A stretch of 64,000 bases of DNA from JBQTHI01 sp052390035. GTDB lineage: Bacteria > Actinomycetota > Acidimicrobiia > Spongiisociales > ZC4RG35. Below the pieces are notes generated by a model, which saw only the letters and a program-made list of their open reading frames with translations, searched no databases and had not been told where the DNA came from. Location of the stretch: the NCBI GenBank assembly GCA_052390035.1, contig JBQTHI010000012.1, positions 14,744 through 78,743 of the forward strand. The letters are read 5' to 3'. Both the position numbers and the translations under genes were made by a program. Shown here piece by piece: positions 16,778 to 25,677 of the stretch; position 1 is the stretch's first letter, and each line of letters opens with the position of its first letter.

Positions 16778-18136
16778 ATGCCGCTAGTGCAACCTCGAAC
16801 AATGCCGGGTGTCCTGGAGCTGCTACCGCGCGATCAGGTCGCCTTTCAGCGGATGCTCGACCTGATCCGGGCGGGCTTTGAGCGGTTCGGATTCCTTCCG
16901 ATCGAGACACCCACCATGGAGCTGGCTGAGGTACTGCTCACCAAAGCCGGGGGAGAGGCCGAACGCCAGATCTACCTGGCTCAATCGAGCGGCGCCTCGG
17001 AGCGCCGGCACGAACCCGATCTTGCTTTGCGCTTCGATCTGACCGTGCCGTTCGCTAGATACGTGGCCCAGCACCAGGCCCACCTCACATTTCCCTTCCG
17101 CCGTTACCAAATACAGACGGTATTTCGGGGCGAGCGGCCCCAACAAGGCCGCTTCCGCGAGTTCTACCAATGCGACATCGATGTAATCGGGCGAGAGACG
17201 CTCAGCCTCCGCCACGACGCCGAAATGCCGGCGGTTATCAGCACCGTCTTCTCGAGCCTCGGCTTCGGTGATTTTGTCATCAGGTTGAACAACCGTCGCC
17301 TGTTGCGCGGGCTGCTCGAGCAGCTCGGAGTAGCCGACGAGCAGTCCCGAGTGTTGCGCGAGTTGGACAAGCTCGACCGGCGCGATCGCGATGAGGTGGA
17401 AGCCTCCCTGATCGAGGCCGGCATGACGGGAACCGACGCCGGCACGCTGCTCGACATTGTCGGCCGGGGAGTGGTGCGAGGTGCCGCCGCCCTCATCCAC
17501 CTCGAGTCGATCAGCGTCGCCAACCCGTTGCTGCGCCAAGGGATAGCGGAGCTAACCGAGGTGGTAAGCCTGTTGGCCGACCTGGGGGTTCCCGACCAAC
17601 GCTACGGAGTTGATCTCTCCATCGCCCGGGGTCTCGACTACTACACCGGAACCGTCTACGAAACGACTTTGACCAGCCACCCGGGGCTCGGAAGCATCTG
17701 CTCAGGAGGCAGGTACGACGACCTTGCCGGGCTCTACACCAAAACCCGTCTACCCGGGGTGGGTATCTCGATCGGCCTTACGCGGGTGTTCTGGCAGCTG
17801 CGCGAGGCAGGTCTACTGCACGAAGAGGCCAGCCCGGTCACCGCCATGGTGGCCCTGATCGACGAGGCCGGGTTGACCCCTGCTCTACGCATGGCCACCG
17901 ATCTGCGGGAGGGTGGCATAAACACCGAGACGGTCATGGAGCCGGCGAGGCTCGTGCATCAGCTCAAACATGCCGACCGGGCCGGTATCAGGCTTCTGGT
18001 GGTGGCAGGCCCCGACGAGCGCGCCAGTGGGATGGTTCTGATCCGGGATCTCCGGACCAGCGACCAACAGCGGGTACCCGCCGCCGGTCTGGTCGCCGCT
18101 GTCAAGGGCAAGCTGTCGGGGGATCAGCGGCGATGA
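16778..18136 (+). CDS. hisS: Histidyl-tRNA synthetase
   Basis: HisRS charges tRNA-His. The class II core is clear: motif 2 region FRRYQIQTVFRGERPQQGRFREFYQCDIDVIG, the histidine-binding SIARGLDYYTGTVYE, and the C-terminal GVGISIGLTRVF plus an anticodon domain. The N-terminus reads QPRTMPGVLELLPRDQ, a divergent version of the usual short G-T-x-D-x-LP entry. The 452-residue length is somewhat above the common 420. ATG 16778 is preferred since a TACTCT box at 16759-16764 would put the transcript start past the alternative GTG 16766. The stop overlaps aspS (ATGA). Confidence 0.93.
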   Translation: MPLVQPRTMPGVLELLPRDQVAFQRMLDLIRAGFERFGFLPIETPTMELAEVLLTKAGGEAERQIYLAQSSGASERRHEPDLALRFDLTVPFARYVAQHQAHLTFPFRRYQIQTVFRGERPQQGRFREFYQCDIDVIGRETLSLRHDAEMPAVISTVFSSLGFGDFVIRLNNRRLLRGLLEQLGVADEQSRVLRELDKLDRRDRDEVEASLIEAGMTGTDAGTLLDIVGRGVVRGAAALIHLESISVANPLLRQGIAELTEVVSLLADLGVPDQRYGVDLSIARGLDYYTGTVYETTLTSHPGLGSICSGGRYDDLAGLYTKTRLPGVGISIGLTRVFWQLREAGLLHEEASPVTAMVALIDEAGLTPALRMATDLREGGINTETVMEPARLVHQLKHADRAGIRLLVVAGPDERASGMVLIRDLRTSDQQRVPAAGLVAAVKGKLSGDQRR

Positions 18137-19860
18137 TCATTCGCACCCACCTAGCCGCCGAAACCACCGCCGAGGTGGGCAAGGCGGTCACGCTGGCAGG
18201 CTGGGTAGCCAAACGTCGCGATCACGGGGGGGTGGCATTCCTCGATTTGCGCGACTCGTCCGGACTAGTTCAAGTCGTCGCCGACCCGGCGGTTCTGGCA
18301 GTCGTCGAAGAACTGCGGATGGAATATTGCGTCAGGGTCACCGGGGAGGTCAGACCTCGACCACCCGGCACCATCAATGAAGACCTGATGACCGGAGCGG
18401 TGGAGGTAGCGGCCTCGGGCATCGAGGTCATAAGCACGGCCGACCCACTGCCGTTCATGCTTGATGACCGGACCGAAGTCGACGAGCTCACCCGCCTCGA
18501 GTTCCGATACTTGGATCTTCGCCGTCCCCGGATGGCTGCCAATTTGCGGGCTCGGTCACGGGCCGTGACAGCGATCCGCCGCGCCCTTGACCGGCTGGGC
18601 TTCCTCGAGGTGGAGACACCCACCCTGATCAGGTCGACCCCGGAAGGGGCCCGCGATGTCCTCGTCCCCAGCCGCCTCCGACCGGGAAACTTCTACGCGC
18701 TTCCCCAGTCACCCCAGCTGTTCAAGCAGCTTCTGATGATCTCCGGGTTGGAACGGTACTTCCAGATCGCCCGCTGCTATCGGGACGAAGACTTCCGGTC
18801 CGACCGCCAGCTCGAGTTCACCCAACTCGACTTGGAAGGGGCCTTTTGGGATGAGGCCGGCGTCCAGGCCTCGATCGAAGAGGCCATCGCCGCGGTCGTC
18901 ACCGAGCTAAGGGATGAACCACCCGAGGTGCCCTTTACCAAGATCACCTGGCAGGAGTCGATGGAGCGGTTCGGCGTCGACAAGCCCGATCTGCGCTTCG
19001 GGATGGAGATCACCGACCTCTCCGCCGTCTTCGCCGACACCGGCTTTAAGGGGTTCGCCGCCAGCCTCGAGACCGGAGGGGTGGTAAGAGGCATCAACAG
19101 CGGTCCCCGGCCGTTCTCACGATCCCAAGCCGAGGCTCTGACCGTGGACGCCAAAACGGCGGGCGCCACCGGCCTGGTTTGGCTAGTGGTCGAACAGGAT
19201 GGGTCGCTGCGGTCACCGGTCGCCAAGTTTCTGTCCGAGCACGAGCTTCAAGCGATCAAAGACCAACTGGTGGCCAAGGCCGGAGACGTCTTGTTTCTGG
19301 TAGCCGACCGGTGGCGGACGGCGGTCGAAGTGCTTGGACTTCTTCGGCTCAAGTTGGGCCGTCCCGAAGGCCATGACCAACTCGCCTTCGCCTGGATCAC
19401 CGACTTTCCCATGTTCGAAGAGGGCGCCGACGGCCTGACCTTCCTCCATCACCCGTTCACATCACCCCAGGACGTGGCCGTGATGGGTGAGAGGCCAACC
19501 GAAGCCCTTGCCCGTGCGTATGACGTCGTGGTCAACGGAATCGAACTGGGATCCGGCTCGATCAGGATCCATGATCCGGCGGTTCAGCGTCAGGTCTTCG
19601 AGATCCTCGGGATCGGCGAGGCGGAACAGGAGTCGCGTTTCGGCTGGTTTCTGCGAGCCCTCCGGTTCGGCACTCCTCCCCACGGCGGGTTTGCCTTTGG
19701 CATCGATCGGCTGGTCATGGTCCTCCAAAACGAAGCCAACATCCGCGAAGTCATCGCCTTTCCCAAGACCCAGACCGGACTTGACCCGCTCACCGGCTCA
19801 CCCACCCCGGTCGAGCAGGGCCAGCTAGACGAGCTGGGAATCCGCCTGGTTCCCGGGTGA
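18133..19860 (+). CDS. aspS: Aspartyl-tRNA synthetase, bacterial type
   Basis: AspRS charges tRNA-Asp (and tRNA-Asn if non-discriminating). The 575-residue protein has the N-terminal OB fold (VTLAGWVAKRRDHGGVAFLDLRD), class II motifs (FLEVETPTLIRSTPEGARDVLVP; FQIARCYRDEDFRSDRQLEFTQLD), the GAD insertion domain typical of bacteria, and C-terminal motif 3 (GGFAFGIDRLVMVL). Whether it is discriminating cannot be settled by eye. It is translationally coupled to hisS and rarA by ATGA and GTGA overlaps. Confidence 0.95.
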   Translation: MIIRTHLAAETTAEVGKAVTLAGWVAKRRDHGGVAFLDLRDSSGLVQVVADPAVLAVVEELRMEYCVRVTGEVRPRPPGTINEDLMTGAVEVAASGIEVISTADPLPFMLDDRTEVDELTRLEFRYLDLRRPRMAANLRARSRAVTAIRRALDRLGFLEVETPTLIRSTPEGARDVLVPSRLRPGNFYALPQSPQLFKQLLMISGLERYFQIARCYRDEDFRSDRQLEFTQLDLEGAFWDEAGVQASIEEAIAAVVTELRDEPPEVPFTKITWQESMERFGVDKPDLRFGMEITDLSAVFADTGFKGFAASLETGGVVRGINSGPRPFSRSQAEALTVDAKTAGATGLVWLVVEQDGSLRSPVAKFLSEHELQAIKDQLVAKAGDVLFLVADRWRTAVEVLGLLRLKLGRPEGHDQLAFAWITDFPMFEEGADGLTFLHHPFTSPQDVAVMGERPTEALARAYDVVVNGIELGSGSIRIHDPAVQRQVFEILGIGEAEQESRFGWFLRALRFGTPPHGGFAFGIDRLVMVLQNEANIREVIAFPKTQTGLDPLTGSPTPVEQGQLDELGIRLVPG

Positions 19861-21161
19861 GCGACCTCTTCTCGGCCAGGGCGGAAGAGGTGCTGGCTCA
19901 GGGTGCCCCGCTCGCCACCCGGATGCGGCCGGTCAGCCTAGGGGAGGTGGTCGGTCAGCCGGAGATGCTCGGCGCCGGGGCGGCATTCCGACGGTTGGTC
20001 GAACAGGGTAGGCCGGTGTCGATGATTCTGTGGGGTCCACCCGGCACCGGCAAGACGACCCTGGCCCGGTTGGTGGCCGACCAGAGCAACGCCGTTTTCG
20101 AAACCCTGTCGGCCACTTCGGCCGGGGTCAAAGACATCCGTGAGGTGCTGGCCCGCGCCAGGGAGCGGCTCGCCGGCGAAGAGAAGCGAACTGTTCTGTT
20201 CCTAGACGAGATTCACCGATTCGCCAAGAACCAGCAGGATGCACTACTCCCGGGCGTCGAGGACGGCACTCTCATCCTGGTTGGCGCCACGACCGAGAAC
20301 CCGTTCTTCGAGGTGAATTCGCCGCTCATCTCCCGCTCCACCATCTTTCGGCTCAAACCCCTCGATGCCGCCGACATCACAGTTCTGGTCGACCGCTCTC
20401 TCGCCGACGATCGGCGGGGCCTGGGGAGTCTCAAACTTCAGATCGACGACGAGGCGAAAGCTGCGCTGGCCGGTCGGAGCGGCGGTGACGCCCGGCTAGC
20501 CCTCAACGCCCTCGAAGTCGCCGCCCATCTCGCCACCGGAAGGGGGGCGCGGCTGATCGAAGCGGCCGACGTGGAAGAGGCCCTACAGCGGCGAATCATC
20601 CGTTATGACAAGACCGGCGATCAGCACTACGACGTCATCTCGGCGTTCATCAAGAGCATGCGTGGCTCCGACCCTGACGCCGCGGTGTTTTGGCTGCAAC
20701 TCATGATCAACGCCGGCGAAGATCCCGAGTTCATAGCGCGCCGAATGGTGATTTTCGCCTCTGAAGACATCGGGCTGGCCGACCCTCAGGCCCTCCCCAT
20801 CGCGGTGGCCGCCGCTCATGCCCTGGCCTATGTCGGTCTCCCCGAGGCCTCATACAACCTCACCCAGGCCTGCCTCTACCTGGCCACCGCCCCCAAGTCG
20901 AATTCGGTGGCGATCGCCATCGGGCTCGCCAACGAGGCAGTGGCGGCTGCCGACTCCCCCCGAGTACCTCTTCATCTTCGCTCGAGTGGGGGGAAGGGTT
21001 ACATCTACCCGCATGATCGCCCCGGCCATGTGGTCGCCCAGCAATATTGGCCCGATGGTGATCAACCCCGCATCCTCTACCGACCGGGAGACCTGGGAGA
21101 TGAAGCCCGGATAAAAGACCGACAAGCCGGAAACGACCGGACGCTGGGCAAAGAGCGATGA
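19857..21161 (+). CDS. rarA: Replication-associated recombination protein RarA (MgsA), AAA+ ATPase
   Basis: RarA is a clamp-loader-like ATPase acting at stalled replication forks. The 434-residue protein has Walker A WGPPGTGKTTLA, Walker B LFLDEIHRFAKNQQD, sensor GATTENPFFEVN and the C-terminal tetramerisation region ending YIYPHDRPGHVVAQQYWPD, all hallmark sequences. The GTG overlaps the aspS stop, and the stop overlaps the next gene (ATGA). Confidence 0.95.
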   Translation: MSDLFSARAEEVLAQGAPLATRMRPVSLGEVVGQPEMLGAGAAFRRLVEQGRPVSMILWGPPGTGKTTLARLVADQSNAVFETLSATSAGVKDIREVLARARERLAGEEKRTVLFLDEIHRFAKNQQDALLPGVEDGTLILVGATTENPFFEVNSPLISRSTIFRLKPLDAADITVLVDRSLADDRRGLGSLKLQIDDEAKAALAGRSGGDARLALNALEVAAHLATGRGARLIEAADVEEALQRRIIRYDKTGDQHYDVISAFIKSMRGSDPDAAVFWLQLMINAGEDPEFIARRMVIFASEDIGLADPQALPIAVAAAHALAYVGLPEASYNLTQACLYLATAPKSNSVAIAIGLANEAVAAADSPRVPLHLRSSGGKGYIYPHDRPGHVVAQQYWPDGDQPRILYRPGDLGDEARIKDRQAGNDRTLGKER

Positions 21162-22405
21162 AAGCGAGGCTGGTGTATTGGCTGCTGATCGTGGCGGCTT
21201 GTGCACAATCGCCGGACACCCCATCCTCGGGGACCGTCCATGTCGCTCCGGCGAGTGGCCCGGTCGTCCCAACTTCGGCCGCTACCACCGCACCCTCAAC
21301 GACCTCCCCGCAACCAGTGGGCACCACTGCGCCGGAGCCGATCACGACCACCACGATCTCCCCGCTCCTCGGACTCGAGCTGGAAACCGTGGTCGATGGG
21401 CTTACTCAGCCCGTCCTTCTCCTGAGCCCTCCGGGGGAGTCGCGGCGGATGGTGGTGGAACGGACCGGGGTGGTGCGGGTGCTCGACCCAACCGGGATCC
21501 TCCAGCCCCAGCCCTTTCTCGATTTGCGTGACCGGGTCAACAGCGGCGGCATCGAGCAAGGTCTTCTGGGCATGGCCTTCCACCCCGATTTTGCCGAGAA
21601 CGGACGCTTTTTCGTCTACTACTACCGCCAGGGTGTCGAGCAGACACGACTCTCCGAGTTCACCGTCGGGGAGAAGACCGCGGAGAGCGAACGACCGCTG
21701 CTCACCATCGACAAGCCGACGGTACGTCACAACGGCGGGATGCTCCTTTTTGGGCCGGACCGTTTTCTCTGGCTTTCGCTCGGGGAGGGTGGCGCCGCCT
21801 CGATCAATTCCCAGGATCCCTACAGGCTGCTGTCGGCCATCCTCCGCATTGACATCGACCAGGGAGAGCCTTATGGCATCCCGCCCGACAACCCCTACCG
21901 GGACGGTGGAGGCGCTCCCGAGGTGTGGGCCAAGGGCCTTCGCAACCCGTGGAGATTCTCGATCGACGGCAACCTGATCTACATCGCCGACGTCGGACAT
22001 TCGGACTACGAAGAGATCGACGTGGTTCCTCTCGGCGGTGCCCCTTACAATTTCGGATGGCTCCGAATGGAAGGCACCCACTGCTTCCAGCGGGGCTGTG
22101 ATCCGGTGGCGGAGAGCCTCACGCTGCCAGTGGTCGAATACACCCACGCCGATGGATGTTCGGTTACCGGCGGATTCGTATACCGAGGGTCTGGCATACC
22201 CGAGTTGACCGGCCACTACTTCTACTCGGACTGGTGCGGTGAATGGATCAGGAGCTTTGTCTATGAGGGAGGGGAGGTTGTCGACCACCAGACCCGGTTC
22301 GAGGGAGTGGGTCAGGTCAACAGCTTCGGCCTCGACGGCGACGGCGAGCTCTATGTCCTCACCTACGACGGCGCAGTCAAAAAGCTCGTCGGGAAACGGC
22401 AGTAG
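21158..22405 (+). CDS. Lipoprotein, PQQ-dependent glucose/sorbosone dehydrogenase-like beta-propeller
   Basis: The 415-residue product starts with a signal sequence ending in a lipobox (LLIVAAC, Cys at 15), so it is a predicted membrane-anchored lipoprotein. A Thr/Ser/Pro-rich linker follows (about 20-70). The rest is a glucose/sorbosone dehydrogenase domain: VRHNGGMLLFGPD, LSLGEGG, GLRNPWRFSID, IADVGHSDYEEIDVVP and TGGFVYRG. Members use PQQ to oxidise sugars, but many homologues have no known substrate. The ATG overlaps the rarA stop by 4 bases. Confidence 0.85.
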   Translation: MKARLVYWLLIVAACAQSPDTPSSGTVHVAPASGPVVPTSAATTAPSTTSPQPVGTTAPEPITTTTISPLLGLELETVVDGLTQPVLLLSPPGESRRMVVERTGVVRVLDPTGILQPQPFLDLRDRVNSGGIEQGLLGMAFHPDFAENGRFFVYYYRQGVEQTRLSEFTVGEKTAESERPLLTIDKPTVRHNGGMLLFGPDRFLWLSLGEGGAASINSQDPYRLLSAILRIDIDQGEPYGIPPDNPYRDGGGAPEVWAKGLRNPWRFSIDGNLIYIADVGHSDYEEIDVVPLGGAPYNFGWLRMEGTHCFQRGCDPVAESLTLPVVEYTHADGCSVTGGFVYRGSGIPELTGHYFYSDWCGEWIRSFVYEGGEVVDHQTRFEGVGQVNSFGLDGDGELYVLTYDGAVKKLVGKRQ

Positions 22406-22408
22406 TCT
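22403..22408 (+). promoter_or_regulatory. -10-like TAGTCT at the stop codon of the lipoprotein gene
   Basis: TAGTCT starts with the lipoprotein gene's TAG stop and lies 9 bases before the ATG of the small membrane protein at 22418. No ribosome site is evident. Confidence 0.3.
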
Positions 22409-22417
22409 CGGATCTCG

Positions 22418-22588
22418 ATGCTCGATCGGATCTGGTGGTTCGTGGCAGGGCTGGTCGCCGGGGCCGTGGTCACCGTGCGCGCCCTGGGCCGTAAGCCAGG
22501 GCTGGCGGACCTTCGAGCGGCGTCCACCGTCACCGCGGCCGATGTGCTCGCCCTGACCGCTCGACTGGTGAGGCCCAAGAACCCCTGA
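22418..22588 (+). CDS. Small single-pass membrane protein upstream of alaS
   Basis: A 56-residue frame starts with ATG and has one hydrophobic segment (WWFVAGLVAGAVVTV, residues 6-20), a short basic stretch and an amphipathic alanine-rich tail. Its size, composition and place immediately before alaS resemble the DUF6167-type small membrane proteins found before alaS in Streptomyces. That resemblance is from memory and the function is unknown. No other reading frame is plausible in this interval. Confidence 0.6.
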   Translation: MLDRIWWFVAGLVAGAVVTVRALGRKPGLADLRAASTVTAADVLALTARLVRPKNP

Positions 22589-22613
22589 GGCCAATTGGCT
22601 TGGGACCGATCGG

Positions 22614-22619
22614 TAACCT
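22614..22619 (+). promoter_or_regulatory. -10 box (TAACCT) before alaS
   Basis: TAACCT lies 11 bases before the alaS ATG, in a context nearly identical to that before ruvC (GGTAACCTGGC). No ribosome site is seen. Confidence 0.35.
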
Positions 22620-22630
22620 GGCTCATCCCG

Positions 22631-25258
22631 ATGGACAGCCACCAGATTCGCCGCACGTTTCTCGACTTCTTCGTCGAGCGGGGCCATGTCATTCGTCCAT
22701 CGGCTTCGCTGATCCCCCTCGACCCGACATTGCTCCTCACCAACGCCGGGATGGTCCCCTTCAAGCCCTATTTCTTGGGGGAGGAGCCGGCACCGTATCG
22801 GCGGGCGGTCACCGTCCAGAAAGTTGCCCGCACCGTCGACATCGACATCATCGGGACCACCGAGCGGCATCTCTCCTTCTTCGAGATGCTGGGCAACTTC
22901 AGTTTTGGCGACTACTTCAAGGAGTCAGCGATCGCTTGGGCCTATGAGCTGGTCACGACCCGCTTCGGCCTCGATCCCGACCGGCTCTGGTTCACGGTGT
23001 ATGAGACCGACGAGGAAGCCAAGGCGATATGGATCGACCAGGTCGGAGTCCCCGAGGAGAGGGTGCAGCTCGGAGGCCGAGACAACTTCTGGCAGATGGG
23101 GGTGCCGGGGCCGTGCGGACCGTGTTCGGAGATCTTTTACGACCGAGGACCAAGCCACGGGTCGGCGGGTGGGCCGATCGGAGGCGGTGAAGAGAGGTTC
23201 GTTGAAATCTGGAACCTCGTCTTCATGCAGAACATTCAAGACGAGCCCTACCACGTCATCGGGGACCTTCCTGCCAAGAACATCGACACGGGTATGGGGC
23301 TCGAACGGATGGCGGCGGTGCTGCAGGACGTGAGCAACGTTTTCGAAACCGATGCGATTCAGCCGACGCTCGACACCGCCGCCCGCACCACCGGGGTGGC
23401 ATATGGCGCCGCCCCCGGGTCGGATGTCTCGCTGCGGATCCTGGCCGATCACGGCCGAACCATGACGATGTTGATCGGTGACGGGGTGGTCCCGTCCAAC
23501 GAGGGGCGGGGATATGTGCTGCGTCGCATACTTCGCCGGGCGGTACGTCACGCCTGGCAGCTTGACCATCACGATCGCGCCAGGTTGATCACCCCCGCCC
23601 TGGTCGAGTCGGTCGTGGCCAACCTTGGCGACTCTTATCCGGACCTGGTCGATCGGGCCGGCCTCATCATGTCGATCGTCGAGCGCGAGGAGTCAGCCTT
23701 TCGGAGGACGCTGGCCTCCGGTCATCAGCTGCTCGATGTCGAGCTTGAGGGAAAGTCGAGCCTGGCGGGAAGCGTCGCCTTCCGGCTGCACGACACCTAT
23801 GGATTCCCGATAGAGCTGACCACCGAGATCGCCACCGAGCGCGGGGTCGAGGTCGACCGCCATGGGTTTGACGAGGAGATGGCGGCGCAGCGGGACCGAG
23901 CGCGCAAGGCCTGGCGGGGCGGTGACACCATCGCCGCCGGTCAGCTCTACACCAGGGTCCTCGACGAGGTGGGACTAACTCGATTCACCGGTTATGAGCT
24001 CGAAGCCGATCGGGGCCGGGTATTGGCCATCCTGCGCGAAGGAGAGTCGGTCGAACGAGCCCATGCCGGCCAGGAAGTCGAGGTCTTCTGTGACACATCG
24101 CCTTTTTATGGTGAATCGGGGGGACAGGTGGGTGACACCGGATCGATTGTCACCGGCACCGGGGTGCTGGCGGTGAACGACACCCAGCTCGCCGTCGCGG
24201 GGCTTCACAGTCACCGCGGAAAGATCACCTCGGGGCACCTCGAGACCGGCCAGGACGCTGAGCTGGCGATCGACAGCCCCAGACGAGAGCGAATTCGCAA
24301 ATCGCATACCGGCACCCACGTCCTCCATTGGGCGCTGCGAGCGGTGCTCGGGTCTCATGCCCATCAAGCCGGTTCCCTGGTTGAAGCTGGGCGGCTCCGC
24401 TTTGACTTCTCCCACTTTGCCGCGGTGGCCGCCCCCGAACTGGCCGAGGTCGAATCCCTGGCCAACCAACGCCTCATCGAGAACGGAACCGTGACCACCC
24501 GCATCACGAGCAAGGAGGAGGCCGAGCGGCAAGGGGCACTCGCCTTCTTCGGGGACAAATACGGCGACACCGTCCGGCTTGTCCGGATTGGCGGCTTCTC
24601 GGTTGAGCTGTGCGGAGGCACCCATACCCACACGGCCGGCCAGGTCGGCCCACTCCTGGTGATCGGTGAGGCATCGATCGGATCCAACCTTCGTCGCGTG
24701 GAGGCCCTCACCGGGGATTTCGCCTATCGCCAGCTCACCGAGTGGCGGGCAGACCTCACGACAGCCGGACGTGCGCTGCGCGCCGCCCCATCGGAGGTGC
24801 CCGACCGGGTTAGGACCCTGCTCGGCCGGATCGAGGAACTAGAGGACAGTCTCGACCGTTATCGACAGCGCGATCGAGAGTCGGCCGCCGCCGACCTCGT
24901 TTCGCGGTCGCAGCAAGTCGGGGCGACCGCCTTGCTGGTGGAAAGCTGGCCCGACCTCAACCCCGAACAGCTGCGCCTGTTGGCCCTCGCTGTACGCGAC
25001 CGTCTCAACGCGGGAGTGATCGTCATTGGCTCGACCACCGACGGGAAAGGGTCCCTGGTGGCGACGGTCAGCCCCGAGCTGGTCGCCGAGGGGATCTCGG
25101 CCGCCGATCTGGCGGCGGTGGGGGCCAAGGTGCTCGGCGGTGGGGGCAGTCGCGATCCCGCCCTCGCCCAAGCCGGCGGTCCGCAGGGTGGCAGGCTGGC
25201 GGCCGCCCTGGACGCGGTCAGGGAGGCGGCCGCCGCCCGGCTCACCGTTCGATCTTGA
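22631..25258 (+). CDS. alaS: Alanyl-tRNA synthetase
   Basis: AlaRS charges tRNA-Ala and edits mischarged Ser/Gly. The 875-residue protein shows the class II core (MDSHQIRRTFLDFFVERGHV, TLLLTNAGMVPFKPYF, TERHLSFFEMLGNFSFGDYFK), the editing domain with zinc ligands HTGTH and CGGTHTH, and the C-terminal C-Ala region (GGGGSRDPALAQAGG). ATG 22631 gives the canonical N-terminus; TTG 22595 would add an extra 12 residues. The stop overlaps ruvX as TTGA. Confidence 0.96.
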   Translation: MDSHQIRRTFLDFFVERGHVIRPSASLIPLDPTLLLTNAGMVPFKPYFLGEEPAPYRRAVTVQKVARTVDIDIIGTTERHLSFFEMLGNFSFGDYFKESAIAWAYELVTTRFGLDPDRLWFTVYETDEEAKAIWIDQVGVPEERVQLGGRDNFWQMGVPGPCGPCSEIFYDRGPSHGSAGGPIGGGEERFVEIWNLVFMQNIQDEPYHVIGDLPAKNIDTGMGLERMAAVLQDVSNVFETDAIQPTLDTAARTTGVAYGAAPGSDVSLRILADHGRTMTMLIGDGVVPSNEGRGYVLRRILRRAVRHAWQLDHHDRARLITPALVESVVANLGDSYPDLVDRAGLIMSIVEREESAFRRTLASGHQLLDVELEGKSSLAGSVAFRLHDTYGFPIELTTEIATERGVEVDRHGFDEEMAAQRDRARKAWRGGDTIAAGQLYTRVLDEVGLTRFTGYELEADRGRVLAILREGESVERAHAGQEVEVFCDTSPFYGESGGQVGDTGSIVTGTGVLAVNDTQLAVAGLHSHRGKITSGHLETGQDAELAIDSPRRERIRKSHTGTHVLHWALRAVLGSHAHQAGSLVEAGRLRFDFSHFAAVAAPELAEVESLANQRLIENGTVTTRITSKEEAERQGALAFFGDKYGDTVRLVRIGGFSVELCGGTHTHTAGQVGPLLVIGEASIGSNLRRVEALTGDFAYRQLTEWRADLTTAGRALRAAPSEVPDRVRTLLGRIEELEDSLDRYRQRDRESAAADLVSRSQQVGATALLVESWPDLNPEQLRLLALAVRDRLNAGVIVIGSTTDGKGSLVATVSPELVAEGISAADLAAVGAKVLGGGGSRDPALAQAGGPQGGRLAAALDAVREAAAARLTVRS

Positions 25259-25677
25259 GCAGCTCCGGCGGCGGCGGGCGAATCCTCGGGGTCGATCACG
25301 GCTCCAGACGGGTCGGGGTGGCCGTATCCGATTCACTTCACATCACCGCCCAACCGCTTGAGGTGGTGGAGCGAAACCGCGCCGTCGCCCGGATCGTCGA
25401 ACTTGCCTCCCGCTACGAGGTGGACACCATCGTCGTTGGGCTTCCCACCTCCCTCGACGGAACCGAACGGATGGCAGCCACGGCGGCCCGGGCATTTGCC
25501 GCCGACCTGGGTGCCGCCACCGGTTTGCCGGTGGAAATGGTCGACGAACGCTTTACCTCCTCGACGGCGGAGAAGGTGATGTTGGAGGGCGGTATCAGGC
25601 GGAGACGCCGCCGCCAAAACATCGATAAGGTCGCCGCCGCCATTATCCTCCAGACCTTCCTGGACCGCTCTCGATGA
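25255..25677 (+). CDS. ruvX: Putative Holliday junction resolvase RuvX (YqgF family)
   Basis: The 140-residue RNase H-fold protein has the motif ILGVDHGSRRVGVAVSD, the middle strand DTIVVGLPTSLDGTE and the VDERFTSSTAE motif. YqgF family proteins take part in 16S rRNA 5' processing and were proposed as resolvases. TTG start overlaps the alaS stop, and its stop overlaps mltG (ATGA). Order alaS-ruvX-mltG-aroE is standard for actinobacteria. Confidence 0.92.
   Translation: MSSSGGGGRILGVDHGSRRVGVAVSDSLHITAQPLEVVERNRAVARIVELASRYEVDTIVVGLPTSLDGTERMAATAARAFAADLGAATGLPVEMVDERFTSSTAEKVMLEGGIRRRRRRQNIDKVAAAIILQTFLDRSR

Noticed and set aside
21296..22870. Long minus-strand frame of 524 codons opposite the lipoprotein gene and alaS
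   Set aside because: It shadows clearly homologous plus-strand genes; long antisense frames are common at this GC content.
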